Source: Sycobia sp. Sy_11 (taxonomy: Eukaryota > Arthropoda > Insecta > Hymenoptera > Epichrysomallidae). Taken from it: DNA of 64,000 nucleotides. Of this stretch, positions 37,000 through 48,718 are shown in pieces; positions within the stretch are counted from its first letter, which is position 1; each line of letters begins with the position of its first letter. A model generated the notes under the pieces. The model was not told the DNA's origin. It saw only the letters and a program-made list of their open reading frames with translations, and ran no database searches. The stretch spans positions 993,001 through 1,057,000 of the forward strand of contig JACCIC010000030.1 in assembly GCA_018907035.1 (NCBI GenBank), written 5' to 3'. Both the position numbers and the translations under genes were made by a program.

Positions 37000-37304
37000 T
37001 TTTTTTAAATTATTAGGGAAATCAATCGGTAGGCCGAGGCGAATGCAGGTTCCTTTTTCAAAGAAGAGGAAACTATTCAAGCGAAGTCCTTGGTCTCCGG
37101 TTTATCTAAACAAGCACAGGAATTTCAATATCCCACAAATATATCTGCTATTTTCCATCAACTGTTAACAAAATATTCTCGAGCTAGTGGATGAAGCTCC
37201 AGGCTCAAAACAAGCCAAGGTACAACGAAAGCACAAGTAAGTGTGTATTTCGTATTAAGCTAATGTGGACGAAAGGATAAATATGCCCAGACGTCACAAC
37301 AAAA
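36850..37304 (+). mobile_element. Diverged LTR relic, opposite orientation
   Basis: Read on the minus strand from 37304, it begins TGTGACGTCTGGGCATATTT. It then shows GAGCCTGGAG, CCACTAGCTCG, CAAGGACTTC, CGGCCTACCG and finally CACTTCCCCGG, the same landmark order as the intact LTRs. An (AT)n tract interrupts it at 36964-36998. Confidence 0.65.
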
Positions 37305-37374
37305 TGAAATAATTTCCAAAAAATAATTAAATAAAATAAATATTAAAATGAAATAAATAATAAATATACATAAA

Positions 37375-38340
37375 ATTCTTACTTACATTGAATGACTCCA
37401 GGGATCTCTCTCTACCTTTACTGCGTACTTTAAACACGCAACCATTGCCTTCAATTTCTGGATGATTCCAACTTCGTTCTTCGTTGCGGATGCGACTTCT
37501 CGAAACAGCCGAATAGCTGATGAATTTTTGTCATCGACTTTCTCGGCACCTTTTGCGGAGCTGGTGGCGTCTTCTTCCCGATGGTTTAACTGTCACTTTT
37601 CCCTACTTCTACCCTCATTTTTGACGATGAAGGAAGCTGAAAGAAGATGACCAAAAGTAGCTTTCCTCTTCGGTTTTTAAAGTAATTCCTAAGTAGCAGA
37701 GGAAGGAAAAGCCTTCACTCAGTAATTCAAAAAATCTCCTTCATGTTCCATAGCGCAAAAATTTTTTCTCATTGGTTGAATAAGTTTCCAATCTTAGCCT
37801 TTCCCTTTTCCACCCCTTCCTAAATTTACAAATAATACAAATCTAAGATTGAAAGAAATTCATTTTGCATTCTCACTCATCTATTTCTACACATAGACTC
37901 TATTTCAATTCCATACATTAAAAAAAACATGGACAAAAAATAAGATCAGTTCGAAGACGTTTCAAAAATATCAATATTACTATAGTCATCCATTCGGTTT
38001 CGTAAAAAATATAATACTGTTCATTCTGTATAATTCTGTTTCCAAAGGAAATGAGAGATGTGGAAAACGATTTCTCGCTTTCGGTTTCCTCATATATCTC
38101 TTGCTCTCTATTATAATAAACACCTAAACACCTATGACCAGTAGTAGTAAGTTGATTATCTAAGTCATAAAACTGATACCTGTGTAGCGGGCACGCTCAC
38201 TGCCTCCCCCCCCTAGCGCGCGCGGGCGGTCTTGTGTCAATAGGGGGAGAGTGTCCTTTTAATTTTTCTTTCGAGTGGAAATTGGGTCTATGAATGATGA
38301 GTTTTCCAATGCTATATAGCTACAGATAAAAGTTAGATTC
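37375..38340 (-). repeat. Left copy of a direct duplication (promoter plus exon 1 of the SR-rich gene)
   Basis: Aligns in the same orientation with 51745-52590 at roughly three-quarters identity by eye. Shared landmarks are the exon-1 region, CTCATTGGTTGAATAAG, GTGTAGCGGGCACGCTCACTG followed by a C run, and CCAATGCTATATAGCTAC. Confidence 0.75.
37387..37618 (-). pseudogene. Duplicated exon 1 of the SR-rich gene, disabled
   Basis: It starts at the equivalent ATG and ends at a conserved donor (GTAAGTAAG). Its length (232 nt) is close to the right-hand copy (235 nt). A TAA follows only ten codons after the ATG, so it cannot make the protein. At the codon where the right copy has TGA, this copy has a Cys codon. 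The equivalent second exon was not found to the left; LTR relics occupy that sequence. Confidence 0.6.
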
Positions 38341-38559
38341 TTTTCATGTTTGTAGGTTTTACGCCTGCGTAATCAATGGTTTCTAACGTGACTCAATAGC
38401 ATCTTGCTTTATAACACATCGAAGACATTAATTTGTCAACATTTCTCCGAGCACGTCTGAAAATGGATACATAAAAGACTATATTTGTTCGATTTGAGTT
38501 TCTATTTATCAAAAGTTATCGAAAACAGTTTGTACCATTAGCATTAAGTGGAGTGTAAT

Positions 38560-38960
38560 CAACAATTACGTGTCTTAATATGATGTAAGATTCTATGCAT
38601 ATTGGTTACGCATGTTTTCGAAAAATTTATTTTGTATATTTTCAGTCAACGAGACTCTTAAGATAGAGTCTCTTAAGAGAGTATGTGGAAATTTTCCACA
38701 TTTTCTGATCTCATCACGTAAACAACCTCTGTCAATGGCATGGCCATAATTTTGTTATTGATTGACCACATATCATAGCAATAGAAAAAAAACAAATAAA
38801 ACAGTAAAACTAATGGCTATAGGCATAATGGTACATTTCAAGGTGCACAATCTTGACAGAATTTTGAGGAGTGGGAATGTGTCATAATGAATGTAAACAT
38901 TCTGGCATACTTTTTTCTGTGCCAGAATGCCCCTATAGTCTACCTATTAAATTGTAAAAA
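38560..38960. repeat. Rearranged fragment of the 275-bp repeat family
   Basis: 38565-38655 is an inverted fragment (TTTCGAAAAATTTATTTTG, then TATTTTCAGTC) of the unit at 52.6-53.3 kb. 38660-38960 is in direct orientation, ending with the degraded palindrome around ATTCTGGCA. The junction lies at a GAGACTCTTAAG / GAGTCTCTTAAG inverted pair (38650-38680). Confidence 0.55.
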
Positions 38961-39841
38961 CGTTTAGACCTTGCAATTAAACTGCACAACATTCTTTTTT
39001 ACTATATCGTTTTTGAAAATGCTGTATGTTGTTAACTACATAATCCTTACCTTTTTCTATGTAATTGTATCTTTTTCTATATAATGCAGCTACTGGTATT
39101 GTTCAAAGAAAGCAGCTGTGTGAAATTGTATTCAAATGCATTAAATTTATCTAAAATAAAATGTAAATTATATACAAAATGTTTTTTTAATATTATGTGT
39201 AAGATAAATTTGAAGACTGATCTTAAAAAACCTTAAAAACTACTCTCGGTTGGATACCATAGGCGCGAATCTATCTAAGCATTTACTTTGTTCATAATAG
39301 ACGAATCTTTTGTTACAATAATTCTACTTTTTTCTTCGAAGCATATGGATCATACATTTTTTCCTCACATCCTTCATAGATACATCAACTATAACCAATC
39401 AATAGTAGATATCTTATTATTTTTAATTTCACATGAGATATAATATTTCCACTTGAATAGTGGATTCACTGCTGATGAATAAATCCTTAAATTTCTGGAG
39501 AAAAGTTGCTAGCATTCGTCTATACACGAATCTCTCCAAGACTCGAAATGTGATGTAATATTTTTCATCAATGTCCTTGGCACCTTCTTCGGTATTGGTG
39601 CTATTCGCTTCAATGTTTAATTATTTTTTCATATTTATCTATGTACTAAGCTAGAATAAGTATGGGTCTGGACAGGTCCCCTTCTTGTCGGATGTAATGC
39701 GACTAAAAATATTATTTAGTTTTTTAAATTTCTGAATAAAAACTGAAATTTAAAACCAGAATTTATTTTTCTTACATGATACTCTCTTAATCATGCTTGA
39801 ATCTTATTTTTCAAAATATTTTGTTCATCGCTTAAGTAGCT
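38961..39841. other. Non-coding stretch, no gene seen
   Basis: AT-rich sequence between repeat fragments, with no supported frame or clear repeat homology inside the window. Confidence 0.5.
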
Positions 39842-40684
39842 GTGTGACGTCTGGGTATATTTACCCTTTCGTACACGTTACTCTTTATTTTTAATACATA
39901 CGTGTATTAATTTTAATACACATATGTATTCCTATCGTTTTAGGCAATTTTGAGCCTGGAGTTGCCTCCACTAGCTCGGGAATGCCTAGTCGATTGCTTA
40001 ATGGCAACTAACAATAAGATGATGGATTTTTATGGAGGTTATGAAACCCTATGCTAGTTTTACATAGGTCAGAGTCCAAGGCTCTATCTGGATGCAATTT
40101 CCTCTTCTTTCGAAGGGGAAACTGAATCCGCCTCGACCTACCGACCTATTTCCCTATTTACTAAGGATGTATGGCTGATAAACTAGGGGGATGTTCAGTC
40201 CTACCACATAGGAGGACCAGACACTTCCCCGGAAAAAGGAGATTGAAAGAAAAGGGAGAGAGAGAAATATTAGATTTTTTATTTTTTAAATAAAAATGAA
40301 ATTTAATTCTTACTTGTATACGGCGACAGAGAGAGGACTTACGAGAGACTTCTTGATTGAACGCTGCTGACTGAATACTCCTGACTGAAAACTGCTGACT
40401 GAAAATTTTGTGGAAAAATCGGGGCTTTATATACCCGATTTTTCCATGATCCTCCGCAATCCCTCTCTCTGCTCCTCGTTTTTACAGCTTTTTTTTATTA
40501 CATTGTTTACTTTGTTTATTTCTAGCCTTAATACTAGTATAAACAATTAAATTTTATCATAAACATTCGTTATAATTTTTGTCTTAAATATTTGTTGTAT
40601 TAGAAATGTAATTCAATTGTTTAAAGTGTTAGTTTTGCTATAAAATAAACATTGAAAATTGTACACTAGCGCATCGTTTAGTAA
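39842..40684 (-). mobile_element. Diverged solo LTR-like sequence
   Basis: On the + strand it starts TGTGACGTCTGGGTATATTT and carries the full set of LTR landmarks: GAGCCTGGAGT, GAGTCCAAGG, CCGACCTATTTCC, CACTTCCCCGG, GGGCTTTATATACCCG and TGTACACTAGCGCATCG. The TATA motif reads correctly on the minus strand. It ends directly against the packaging-ATPase frame, so it may have truncated that gene. Confidence 0.7.
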
Positions 40685-41147
40685 ACATGAATCTGTAATA
40701 TCACCAGATGAAGCATTGCCTAATTCAATTATGATTTTTGATGATGTAGCTTGTGAGAAGCAGGATAACGTGAGAGCATTTTTCTGCATGGGGAGACATA
40801 AAAGTGTAGACTGCTTCTACCTATACCAATCATATGCTCATATTCCAAAACATCTTATTAGAGATAATATTAATATGTTAGTAATTTATCGCCAAGATGA
40901 TGTGAATTTAAAACATATTTATGATGATCATGTCAATACTGATCTGACTTTTAACGAATTTCGAAATCTTTGTTCTGAATGCTGGAAAAATGATAAATAT
41001 GGATTTGTTGTTATTGACAAAGATAGAGCGATGGATAATGGAAGATACAGAAAAGGCTTTGACTGCTTTGCAATAAAAATAAATTTAAAAAATCTTAATG
41101 ACTCAGTTCAATTTTACACAGCAACACGACATCATGTCGGAATTTGA
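40685..41147 (+). pseudogene. C-terminal part of a Maverick/Polinton-type packaging ATPase
   Basis: About 150 codons, stop-free, ending in TGA. The segment SIMIFDDVACEKQDN is a hydrophobic Walker B strand with the Asp-Asp pair. It is followed by FFCMGRHKSVDCFYLYQSYA (sensor/arginine region), then IPKHLIRDNINMLVIYRQDD, KHIYDDHVNTDLTFNEF, and KYGFVVIDKDRAMDNGRYRK near the end. This order matches the FtsK/HerA-superfamily genome-packaging ATPase carried by Maverick/Polinton elements and related adintoviruses. The N-terminal half with the Walker A (P-loop) is missing: upstream of about 40685 is LTR-like sequence, so the gene is truncated. The frame itself is undamaged and has no ATG before the Walker B region, so the fragment is probably not expressed as an active enzyme. 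Confidence 0.75.
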
Positions 41148-41250
41148 AAAAGAAAAAAATATTCTTAGCGAGCTCTTACAAGCTCGTCAAGCCATTAGAA
41201 AAAAGTCGGCACTATTGAAACTTGAATTTATAAATCAAATAATGACTTAA
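41098..41250 (+). CDS. Small ORF overlapping the packaging ATPase end
   Basis: 50 codons from ATG to TAA, overlapping the last 50 nt of the ATPase frame. The sequence is charged and helical (EFEKEKNILSELLQARQAIR, then KKSALLKL), like the start of a coiled-coil protein. In Maverick-like elements a protein with a KEKxxL.ELLQARxAIRKKxxLLK start can lie next to the ATPase; this is my recollection and unverified. It may be a truncated start of that gene. Overlapping ATPase and next start codons are typical of compact viral gene order. Confidence 0.4.
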   Translation: MTQFNFTQQHDIMSEFEKEKNILSELLQARQAIRKKSALLKLEFINQIMT

Positions 41251-41885
41251 AATAATTTTCCTTTCATGACAATAAATATATTTGATTAAAATTTTATTAA
41301 TTTTCAATAATATAAATTTATATTATCAACAATATATTCATAAAAAAGTTATCTACATAATAAATTGTATATTAACATAAAAAAATATTAATATATTAGT
41401 TAATCATATACATTATTATAAATTATGAGAGTATAGATAGGTTTTTCGATATGAAAAAACAGTTTCCTTTAAATATGGTATTATTTATTATAATACTGTA
41501 AAAGTATATTAATAAACTATCTATGGGAATAAGATATAAGTCGGGTATACGAAGTTAGTTAACACGTACAAGATGAAGTCCGAAAATCACGAAAAAATTC
41601 TAAGTCCGAAAATCATGAAAAAATTCTAAGTCCGAAAAAAAACAGTTTCCTTTAAATATTGTTTTATTTATTATAATACTGTAAGTATATTAATAGACTA
41701 CATTCATAAAATTTTAATTTTATTTTTATTCCTTTAAAACTAAATATATTTGTAAAAAAAAAGTTATCTGCATAATAAATTGTCTATTAATAAATAAAAT
41801 TTATATTAAAATCATAAAAAATTTAATTATATTTGTTTATTAATTAAAAATTTTTGTATTTAAAACTTCTAACATGTATATATAC

Positions 41886-41939
<54 letters not shown>

Positions 41940-42292
41940 CTTCTAAAATATTATAAGTAATACATTTATCTTATACATTATTATTATATATTATATGAGA
42001 GTATGGATAGATAGATAAAAAACAGATTCCTTTAAATAATGTTTTATTTATTTATTATACAACTACTATAAAAGTATATTGATAATTACATTCTTAAATT
42101 TGAATTTTATTTATTTATTTTTTTTATTCTTTTAAAACTAAATATATTTTTCAATTTTTTAATATATATAATTATATTAGAAATAGTATGTGATTAAGGA
42201 TGAATATTAAAAAAAATATTTATTTTTATTTATTATAATATTTATATTTTTTATTTATTATTTTTATTACATACATTTTTTTTTTATTTTCT
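41251..42292. other. AT-rich stretch, no gene seen
   Basis: Composed of near-repeated segments (e.g. CAGTTTCCTTTAAATA at 41460 and 41643; GAGAGTATGGATAGA variants) and an (AT)n tract at 41888-41936. No frame on either strand is credible. Confidence 0.55.
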
Positions 42293-42507
42293 CTATGAGA
42301 GTATGATTTCCTCCGATATTATTTTTGGTTTCTCCTTTTCGTCTGGAATTGATGATACACTATTACTACTGCTGCTGCGACTGCTGCAACTGCTACTACT
42401 GCTGCAGCTACGACTTCTACTCCGGCTACATCTTTGCGATGTAGACGTAGTCGCCTTCTGCTCATTTTTCATTGGAAAATATTTATCCAACTCTGTGGCA
42501 TCTGGAA
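42293..42507 (-). CDS. SR-rich gene exon 2
   Basis: Opens after a strong acceptor and runs 71 codons to TGA/TAA. It includes RCSRSRSRSCSSSSSCSSRS and ends KIISEEIILS. Codon repeats of the TGC/AGC/AGT type give the low complexity. Confidence 0.5.
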
Positions 42508-42768
42508 CTGAAAATAAGATATAAAATTAAATAAATTATAAATTACAATAAATAATAAATAAATAAAAATAAATAATAAATAAAATCCATAAATTAAAAT
42601 AATAATGAAATTAATTGAAATAAAAATCAACAAATAAATATAAAAAAATCTATATAGAAATCAACAAATAAATAGAAAAAAATCAAAAATAAATAAATTG
42701 AAATAATTTACAAAATGAAATATAGAATGAAATGAAATAAAAATAAATAACAAAATAAATAACAAAAT
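42508..42768. other. Residual intron sequence beside the retrotransposon
   Basis: Simple AAAT/AATA-rich DNA. The matching AAT-rich DNA resumes at 51596-51752, consistent with an intron split by insertion. Confidence 0.6.
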
Positions 42769-43981
42769 TGTGACGTCCGGGCACACATGCCCTTTCGTAC
42801 AATAACTTTATAAGAAGCGCATACGTATATTGTTCATATACGTAGGCGGCTTCGATTATCACTTGGTTATATTCGAGCCTGGAGTTTCCTCCACTAACTC
42901 GGGAACATCAAACGCTCGAAAGTAGATGAAGGATGAAATAAAGGTATTTTTTTTATGATGATACCTAATCTGTTTTACCTGGGCTAGAGTCCAAGGGTTC
43001 TTTTGGATACTTATTTCCTTCGTTTCTTGAAAGAAATAAGTATCTCCCTCGGCGTACTGGCCTAGTTCCCTAACTTATATAAAAAAAACGAGGGGCATGT
43101 ATGATCCTACCTCACAAGAGGATCAGTCACTTCCCCGGATCGTGGAGATGTATGAAGTATAAGAGAGAGAGAGAAAAGACAAATGTGAAATTTTTTTTTT
43201 ATATTGAATATTTATTTTGTATTTTTACTTACTGACAAGGTGAAAGAGGGCTTTATATACCCGAAAAAGTCCATGATCCCTCTCTCTGCTCCTCGATTTT
43301 ATCGTTTTTTTATTACTTTATCTATTTCACTTATATTTCGTTTAAATTTACAATTTTTGTTTTAAACGTATATTACTATTTTTGTATTGCTTATTTCTAT
43401 TGTTTTTAATGTGTTCTATTTGTTATAAATATTGAATTTTGATAATTTAAACGTTAAAAATTGTACACTACCGCATCGTTAGTATACAATTTTTATTACC
43501 TCTAAGGCCTTCGTCGGAAACACCATACGCTTCTGACGTATGTACTTGCGCAAGTCAACGCCTTATTTGGGCAGATATTACACAATTGTTTTTCTCGCCC
43601 AAACAAGATGATGACATGTTGCATGGTTTTTAGTCATCTTAGCTTCGAGTTTGCTTCTATTTTATAAAACTTATTATATATATTTATTTTTGTGTATATG
43701 TAGTTGTATTTATATAGACTATTATTTATATATTTATTTATATATGTATAAGTTTACGTATTATTATATTGTATACTATTTCATATATAAATATGTATAT
43801 AATTGTTTATCTTTTATTTTTATTCTTCAAAATTATACATATACATATATATATTTGTATATTTCATTATTATTATATATTTATCTCTATTATTATATAT
43901 TATTGTTATTTCATTCTGTAAACTCTAGCTTACTTATATATAATACACATATATATATATATATATACGTATATATATACA

Positions 43982-44012
<31 letters not shown>

Positions 44013-44019
44013 GTGTGCA
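42769..44019 (-). repeat. 3' LTR of the Gypsy-like element
   Basis: It begins TGTGACGTCCGGGCAC and ends near GTGTGCA (+ strand). On the minus strand GGTATATAAAGCCC (about 43262-43249) is a good TATA motif. The AT-rich left part (on the element strand) is longer here than in the other LTR. Confidence 0.85.
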
Positions 44020-44613
44020 TAAAGATATATACATACTCTTTATTTTTGTAATTTTGTTTTTAATTTTTGAAAAATTTACTTTAATTATTATCTCGATGTT
44101 ACACCCCTTGCGTAAGACGGTTGTTAGAAGTATGAAAACAATCGTTCGCCTCTGTTAAGGTAATGCGGCATTAACCATTGTACATATGACAAAAATTTTT
44201 CCCCCTTTTCGATCTTCGCATTCGCCCAGAGCAGTATGTCTGTGAACGAGGGAAAACCTAAGGAAAGAAAACCCAGTGGGAAAAAATCTCCATAGGAAAA
44301 CCTCATTCGAAGATACGTAGGGTTCACATGATTCTTTGTATTGTAACTTACTCTACTTACATTAGTATCTGTGAAAATTTCTATGCGAAATTCGATATCT
44401 GGAAACTATGGGAACGAGAATTTTACTTTTATTGTTTTGTCCAATTCTGGAAAAGTCGCGTGAGTTGGGAGTTTATTTTTACGGTTTTGCAGAAAAAAAC
44501 GTTTGTTTTTCTTTTGTCTCGTCGGTAGTTGTTAGTACTGGTTCTGTCTGGAGTTTCGGCTCTGGCTCTGGTTGAGCGATCATTTCATAACTGCTTTCTG
44601 CCTCTTGTTTTGT

Positions 44614-46425
44614 TCATGATTGTTTGAGAGATATGAAGAAGTGTGCGGCCGTGCTCCAAATGGCTGATAATAGGTATATGGACCAGCCATATACGCGATG
44701 AAGGGCGTATCCGTTGAGTATAAACCCTATAAATGTTTTTATCACGTGTATGATCATCATGATTGCTATTATCCCCGCGCTTGCGGATCCAAAGGTGATA
44801 AATTTATTCCATATTTTCTTCCAAGCAGAAGTTACTAAATTATCCATGGTGTCTTCATTTATGAAGTGCGATATCGTGTTGCCGCTCGTCACTCCTGATT
44901 GGTGCATTTCGTGTGCTGCGTTATTCAACAATGCAGCTGTTTCTATTGGAAACATAATTCGTTCTTTTAGTTTTTCTAAATCTTTACTGGAGTAGATTCC
45001 AGATGTTGCTAGGCTGATTGGATTAATGTATTTCCATGTCAGCTGAGTCATGGGCGTTAGGGTTGTGGGTTCTCCTGCCTCGGTCGGTTTTGGTGCCAAT
45101 TTGTACCATTCGCTATCAATACGGTAGTATGATGGTAGCGCTTGGTTACAGGGAACTCTAGTCCCTCGAGTTTTCAGGATGTGTGTTTTTGGTGTGAGAA
45201 AGAGGGTTGTGTTTTGTCTTACAACTCTCAGATCGGTGTAACAATTATCGCCGTGATCTATCTTAACTTCCACTGGTATACATTTTAGCAGGTGTACCAC
45301 TTCGCCGGCTACTACAGCTATATAGCCAGGACCTTTCATTATGTTATACGCAAATTGGTCGGGACTTTGTGTAGCAATAGCGAGTGCGTTTTTTAGCGCG
45401 ATCTGTTCTACCCGACATCGCTCTGTCACTATGTTGTGGTATAAGTTAAGCATTTGTTTTTTTACATGTTTTTCCAGATATACGAATTTTGCATTTACAT
45501 AAGCGAAAATATCCAGATTACTACTAGATAACGCACCTTTTTTCGCAAACGTTACACCCTGTTTAGTTTCGAAGATAACCAGTTATGGATGTTCTGTTCT
45601 TGTTATAGTATAACCGCATACCTTTTCTTCGGACAATTTACTTAATGCGAACGTTAATTTTTGATCTGAAAAAGAATAGATTACGTCTTGATCTATCTGA
45701 GGGTTAGTCATTTTTATTGCATGACCCTCGAATAATACGCCGTATTCATTAAAGTGGCAATCATTATTAGGGACGGATTCCCAGAAGGTATATCCATCTT
45801 TTGCGTCTATGCAGAATTTTCCCGATAGTGGACATGATGTTCCCGATTGTAGATGAATTTTGTCATCTTGTAGGTTTACTCGCGCCGATTGTTGCGATAG
45901 GGTGATTTTAAGGGTTCCTTGGACAATAACAGAATTCCAAGTCCCATAAGGGTCGCTATAGTAGGCTCACTCGCAAGTTCCGTCGTTACTTATGCTTCTG
46001 GCGTAGGTCATCAAATATGTGTTTGTTTGGTTAATTCTGACCCCGTTTATAATGTGATTTTGTCCGTAGTTGATTATCCCAGTTAAATGTAATTGTAAAC
46101 AACTATCTCTACTGACGTCATATAAGTATTCCATTTCGCCGTTATTAACAATGGAGTTATGCGAATGCATCCCGCAGTAATAGATGGTTCTCCGTACCTC
46201 TATTTTACATTGTAATGCTTTGGTTTCTTGAAAATCGTTGATTTGAAGTAGCTGTATATAGGCAAGTTGGCTTATAGGGTGGAGTTGAAGAAAATTGCAT
46301 TCCCCGACGTCTAATAACGACATGGTTGTTATATTCATAGTGTTAGATCCGCAATCGTATCCTATCATTGTTTTTGTTGGGGCGACGAAAAATAAGGTAA
46401 AAAGTATCATGTGTAGGGATATCAA
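44614..46425 (-). pseudogene. Envelope-type glycoprotein, two in-frame stops
   Basis: A frame of about 604 codons opens just after a splice-acceptor-like site and is interrupted by TGA (45966-45964) and a TAA near 45580. There is a signal-peptide-like start (HMILFTLFFVAPTKT), a Cys-rich ectodomain beginning YDCGSNTMNITT, several N-x-S/T sites and a long hydrophobic segment near the end (IIAIMMIIHVIKTFIGFIL), then a second hydrophobic stretch ending at LKQS. The NITT..SLLDVG.C pattern and the paired C-terminal hydrophobic segments recall glycoproteins of negative-strand arthropod viruses (chuvirus type) captured by retrotransposons. That is recollection, not a search. An errantivirus F-type protein is the alternative, but I see no furin site plus fusion peptide. 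Both stops make full-length expression unlikely. Confidence 0.7.
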
Positions 46426-46430
46426 CTTTT

Positions 46431-46447
46431 CTGAAATCGTAAAGAGG
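46431..46447 (-). promoter_or_regulatory. Putative env splice acceptor
   Basis: CTCTTTACGATTTCAG on the minus strand ends a few bases before the env frame. Env of such elements is usually made from a spliced transcript, so this is a reasonable acceptor. Confidence 0.5.
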
Positions 46448-46918
46448 TTAGTTGTGTAATCTGAAAAGTAAGATAGTTATGACATAAGAAAGAATGAAAT
46501 CGATTGCAAGATCGACCTTGATCAACCGAAAAATATAGGTTTTAATTGCGCGTAAATTGAATGCGTTTGTCTAACATTTTCCTTCTTTCTTAAGGTCAGG
46601 TCGTGTGTTATTTTACTCTTATAAACAATATTCTTATGTCTATTGTATTGATGTGACTTTCTCGTATCTTGTTAGTTCAAATTCTAGGATGATCGCCCTT
46701 TTGATCTTTTTGATACGGTAGAAAGTTTCATTCGCCTACTTCTATTGCTTAACAATCTAATATTATCGTAAAGTTAGTATAAAGGGTATGAAGCGTTAGG
46801 TAGTATAGCGGAGGATGAGGAAGTTATTTCATAAGGTTTATATATTACTTTTTTTTTTTAAAAAACTTTTAAATGTTTAAGGTGCTAGAAGCCATTTTCT
46901 AGCTAAAGGAGACACTGA

Positions 46919-48325
46919 TTAATCTGGTTTCTCCTGCTCTTTCTGTCTACCTTTTTTCCTTTGAGCTGTTGTTTCTTTATTTATGTAAGAGATGCGAAGT
47001 CTATTTGCATGAACGATTTTACTGCTTTTGTTTACTTGGATCCTAATATTATTCTTGTTTAATACTTCTAGTATCTTATGAGGTCCAGAGTAATGGTTTC
47101 CAAATTTATTTGGTTTAGGACCAGATAATAGGAATACATAATCTCCTATTTTAAAATTCTGTGGATTAATTTTTCTGTCGTAATATTTCTTCGAACGAAA
47201 GTTTGAGGATACTAGATTGTCATAGGCTAATTTCTGGATTCCATTCAACCATGTGACTAAGTCGACTAGATATCCCTTGTACGTGGGTAGTAAGTCTCCT
47301 TCTCTTAAAGGATCGATAGAAGGCAACCTGGCGATTCTACCGAAAATTAATTCATATGGTGTATGCTTGGTGCTTTCTTGGACACAAGTGTTATAATTTA
47401 AAATGGCTATATCTAACCAACTGTCCCATTCTTCGTCGTTGGTAGTATATTGTTTTAAGAACTCGCCCAAAACGTGGTGCGAGCGTTCTAGTGATCCATT
47501 AGATTGCGGGTGAAAAGCGGTTGTCCGTAGTTTCTTTATTTTGAACCGTTTAGCTATTCGGTTCATTAAGCTACTTAGGAAATTTTTCCCTTGGTCTGTT
47601 AGGGTGATCTTTGGTGTTCCAAAGGTGCAAATAAACCTTTTTATAAAAGAATCCGCTATGGTAGTGGACAGCGTATCTGGTAAGGGTACTGCTACGCAGA
47701 ATTTAGAGAACTGGTCTTGCATTGTCAAGATGTATTCATTTCCAAGTTTAGTAGGGGTTAATGGCCCTACGACATCTAAAGCTATTTTATAAAAGGGTGT
47801 GCCGGGGGTGTCGGTGATCACCATTGGTTGTTTGGTCTTTAATCTGACTAGTTTTTTGAGTTGACAATCTAAACACTGTTGTATTCTTCTTTGAATGTCT
47901 TCCTTTCAGTTATTCCAATAGTACTTCTGTTTGATTCGATTATATGTCTTGGACACTCCTCTATGTCCTCCTATTGGTGACTTATGTAACTCGTAAAAAA
48001 TTTCATCCCTCTTTTCCTTTATAACGAATGTAAGGGTGTCAGTGCAAATGATAATTTTAATCGGCGAGTTCGTAAAGGATGCCTTTATTGTTTCAACAAA
48101 GTCTTGCCATTCTATGTTTTCAATGTTCTTGCTTTTGGCAATGCTAATAAGGTTTTCTCCTATTTTGATTAGAATTTTCTTTAAGATCGACAAAGTTTTG
48201 CGTATATTGGTTTTTATTATAGTCATGGATATGGGTATTTTCCGTATGCATAATGCGAAAGGTTTTTGATGCGACCCTTTTATTTGTTGGACATCCCCAA
48301 TATCCATTGGATTAAGCTTTGCCAT
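46919..48325 (-). pseudogene. Gypsy integrase, one in-frame stop
   Basis: It begins with the H2C2 zinc-binding region (FYELHKSPIGGHRGVSKTYN; the Cys pair CLDC lies just after the stop). It continues to the catalytic core: the first Asp in KIALDVVGPLT, the second Asp in ITLTDQGKNFLSSL and the Glu in FHPQSNGSLERSHH. After the core comes a Gypsy-type C-terminal domain (GDYVFLLSGPKPNKFGNHYS, then GPHKILEV). A single TGA at 47908-47906, between the zinc-binding histidines and the Cys pair, splits the frame; both parts are otherwise in the same frame. All three catalytic acids are present. Confidence 0.88.
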
Positions 48326-48718
48326 TGTTTTCCGTAGTTTTTTAGCACCGTTACAGGGCTTTTTTTACAAAGAAAACGATGTTTATTTAGTGGCATATTA
48401 AATCTTTGTTTCTATTACCTTGCTTCTTTCAACCTCGTATTCCTTGTCGGATTTAGGCTAACTGACGAATCGATAGAGGATATTGATTTTGTCCTCTAGT
48501 ATCAGCGGTTATCAGTTGGGGTAAGGCTGTTGGTTCGCCTCAAACTCATCGTGTGATTCCGGTTCGCTTTCGGCATAACAAGGCCTTAGAACTGCGTAAC
48601 GCGTGGGCCTTTTTCTTATCGGAGATTTTGGGTTAGTTTCCCCTTGCGTAATACCTTTGTTCTTTTGTTTTCGATTATTGGTAAAGGAGATTTTCCGGAT
48701 TCCCCTTGTGTAATATTT

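Noticed and set aside
43651..44022. 123-codon Tyr/Ile-rich frame (also at 51.35 kb)
   Set aside because: It lies in the AT-rich part of the LTRs, antisense to the element, and is made of TAT repeats.
44714..44995. Plus-strand 93-codon frame
   Set aside because: Antisense shadow of the env membrane-proximal region.
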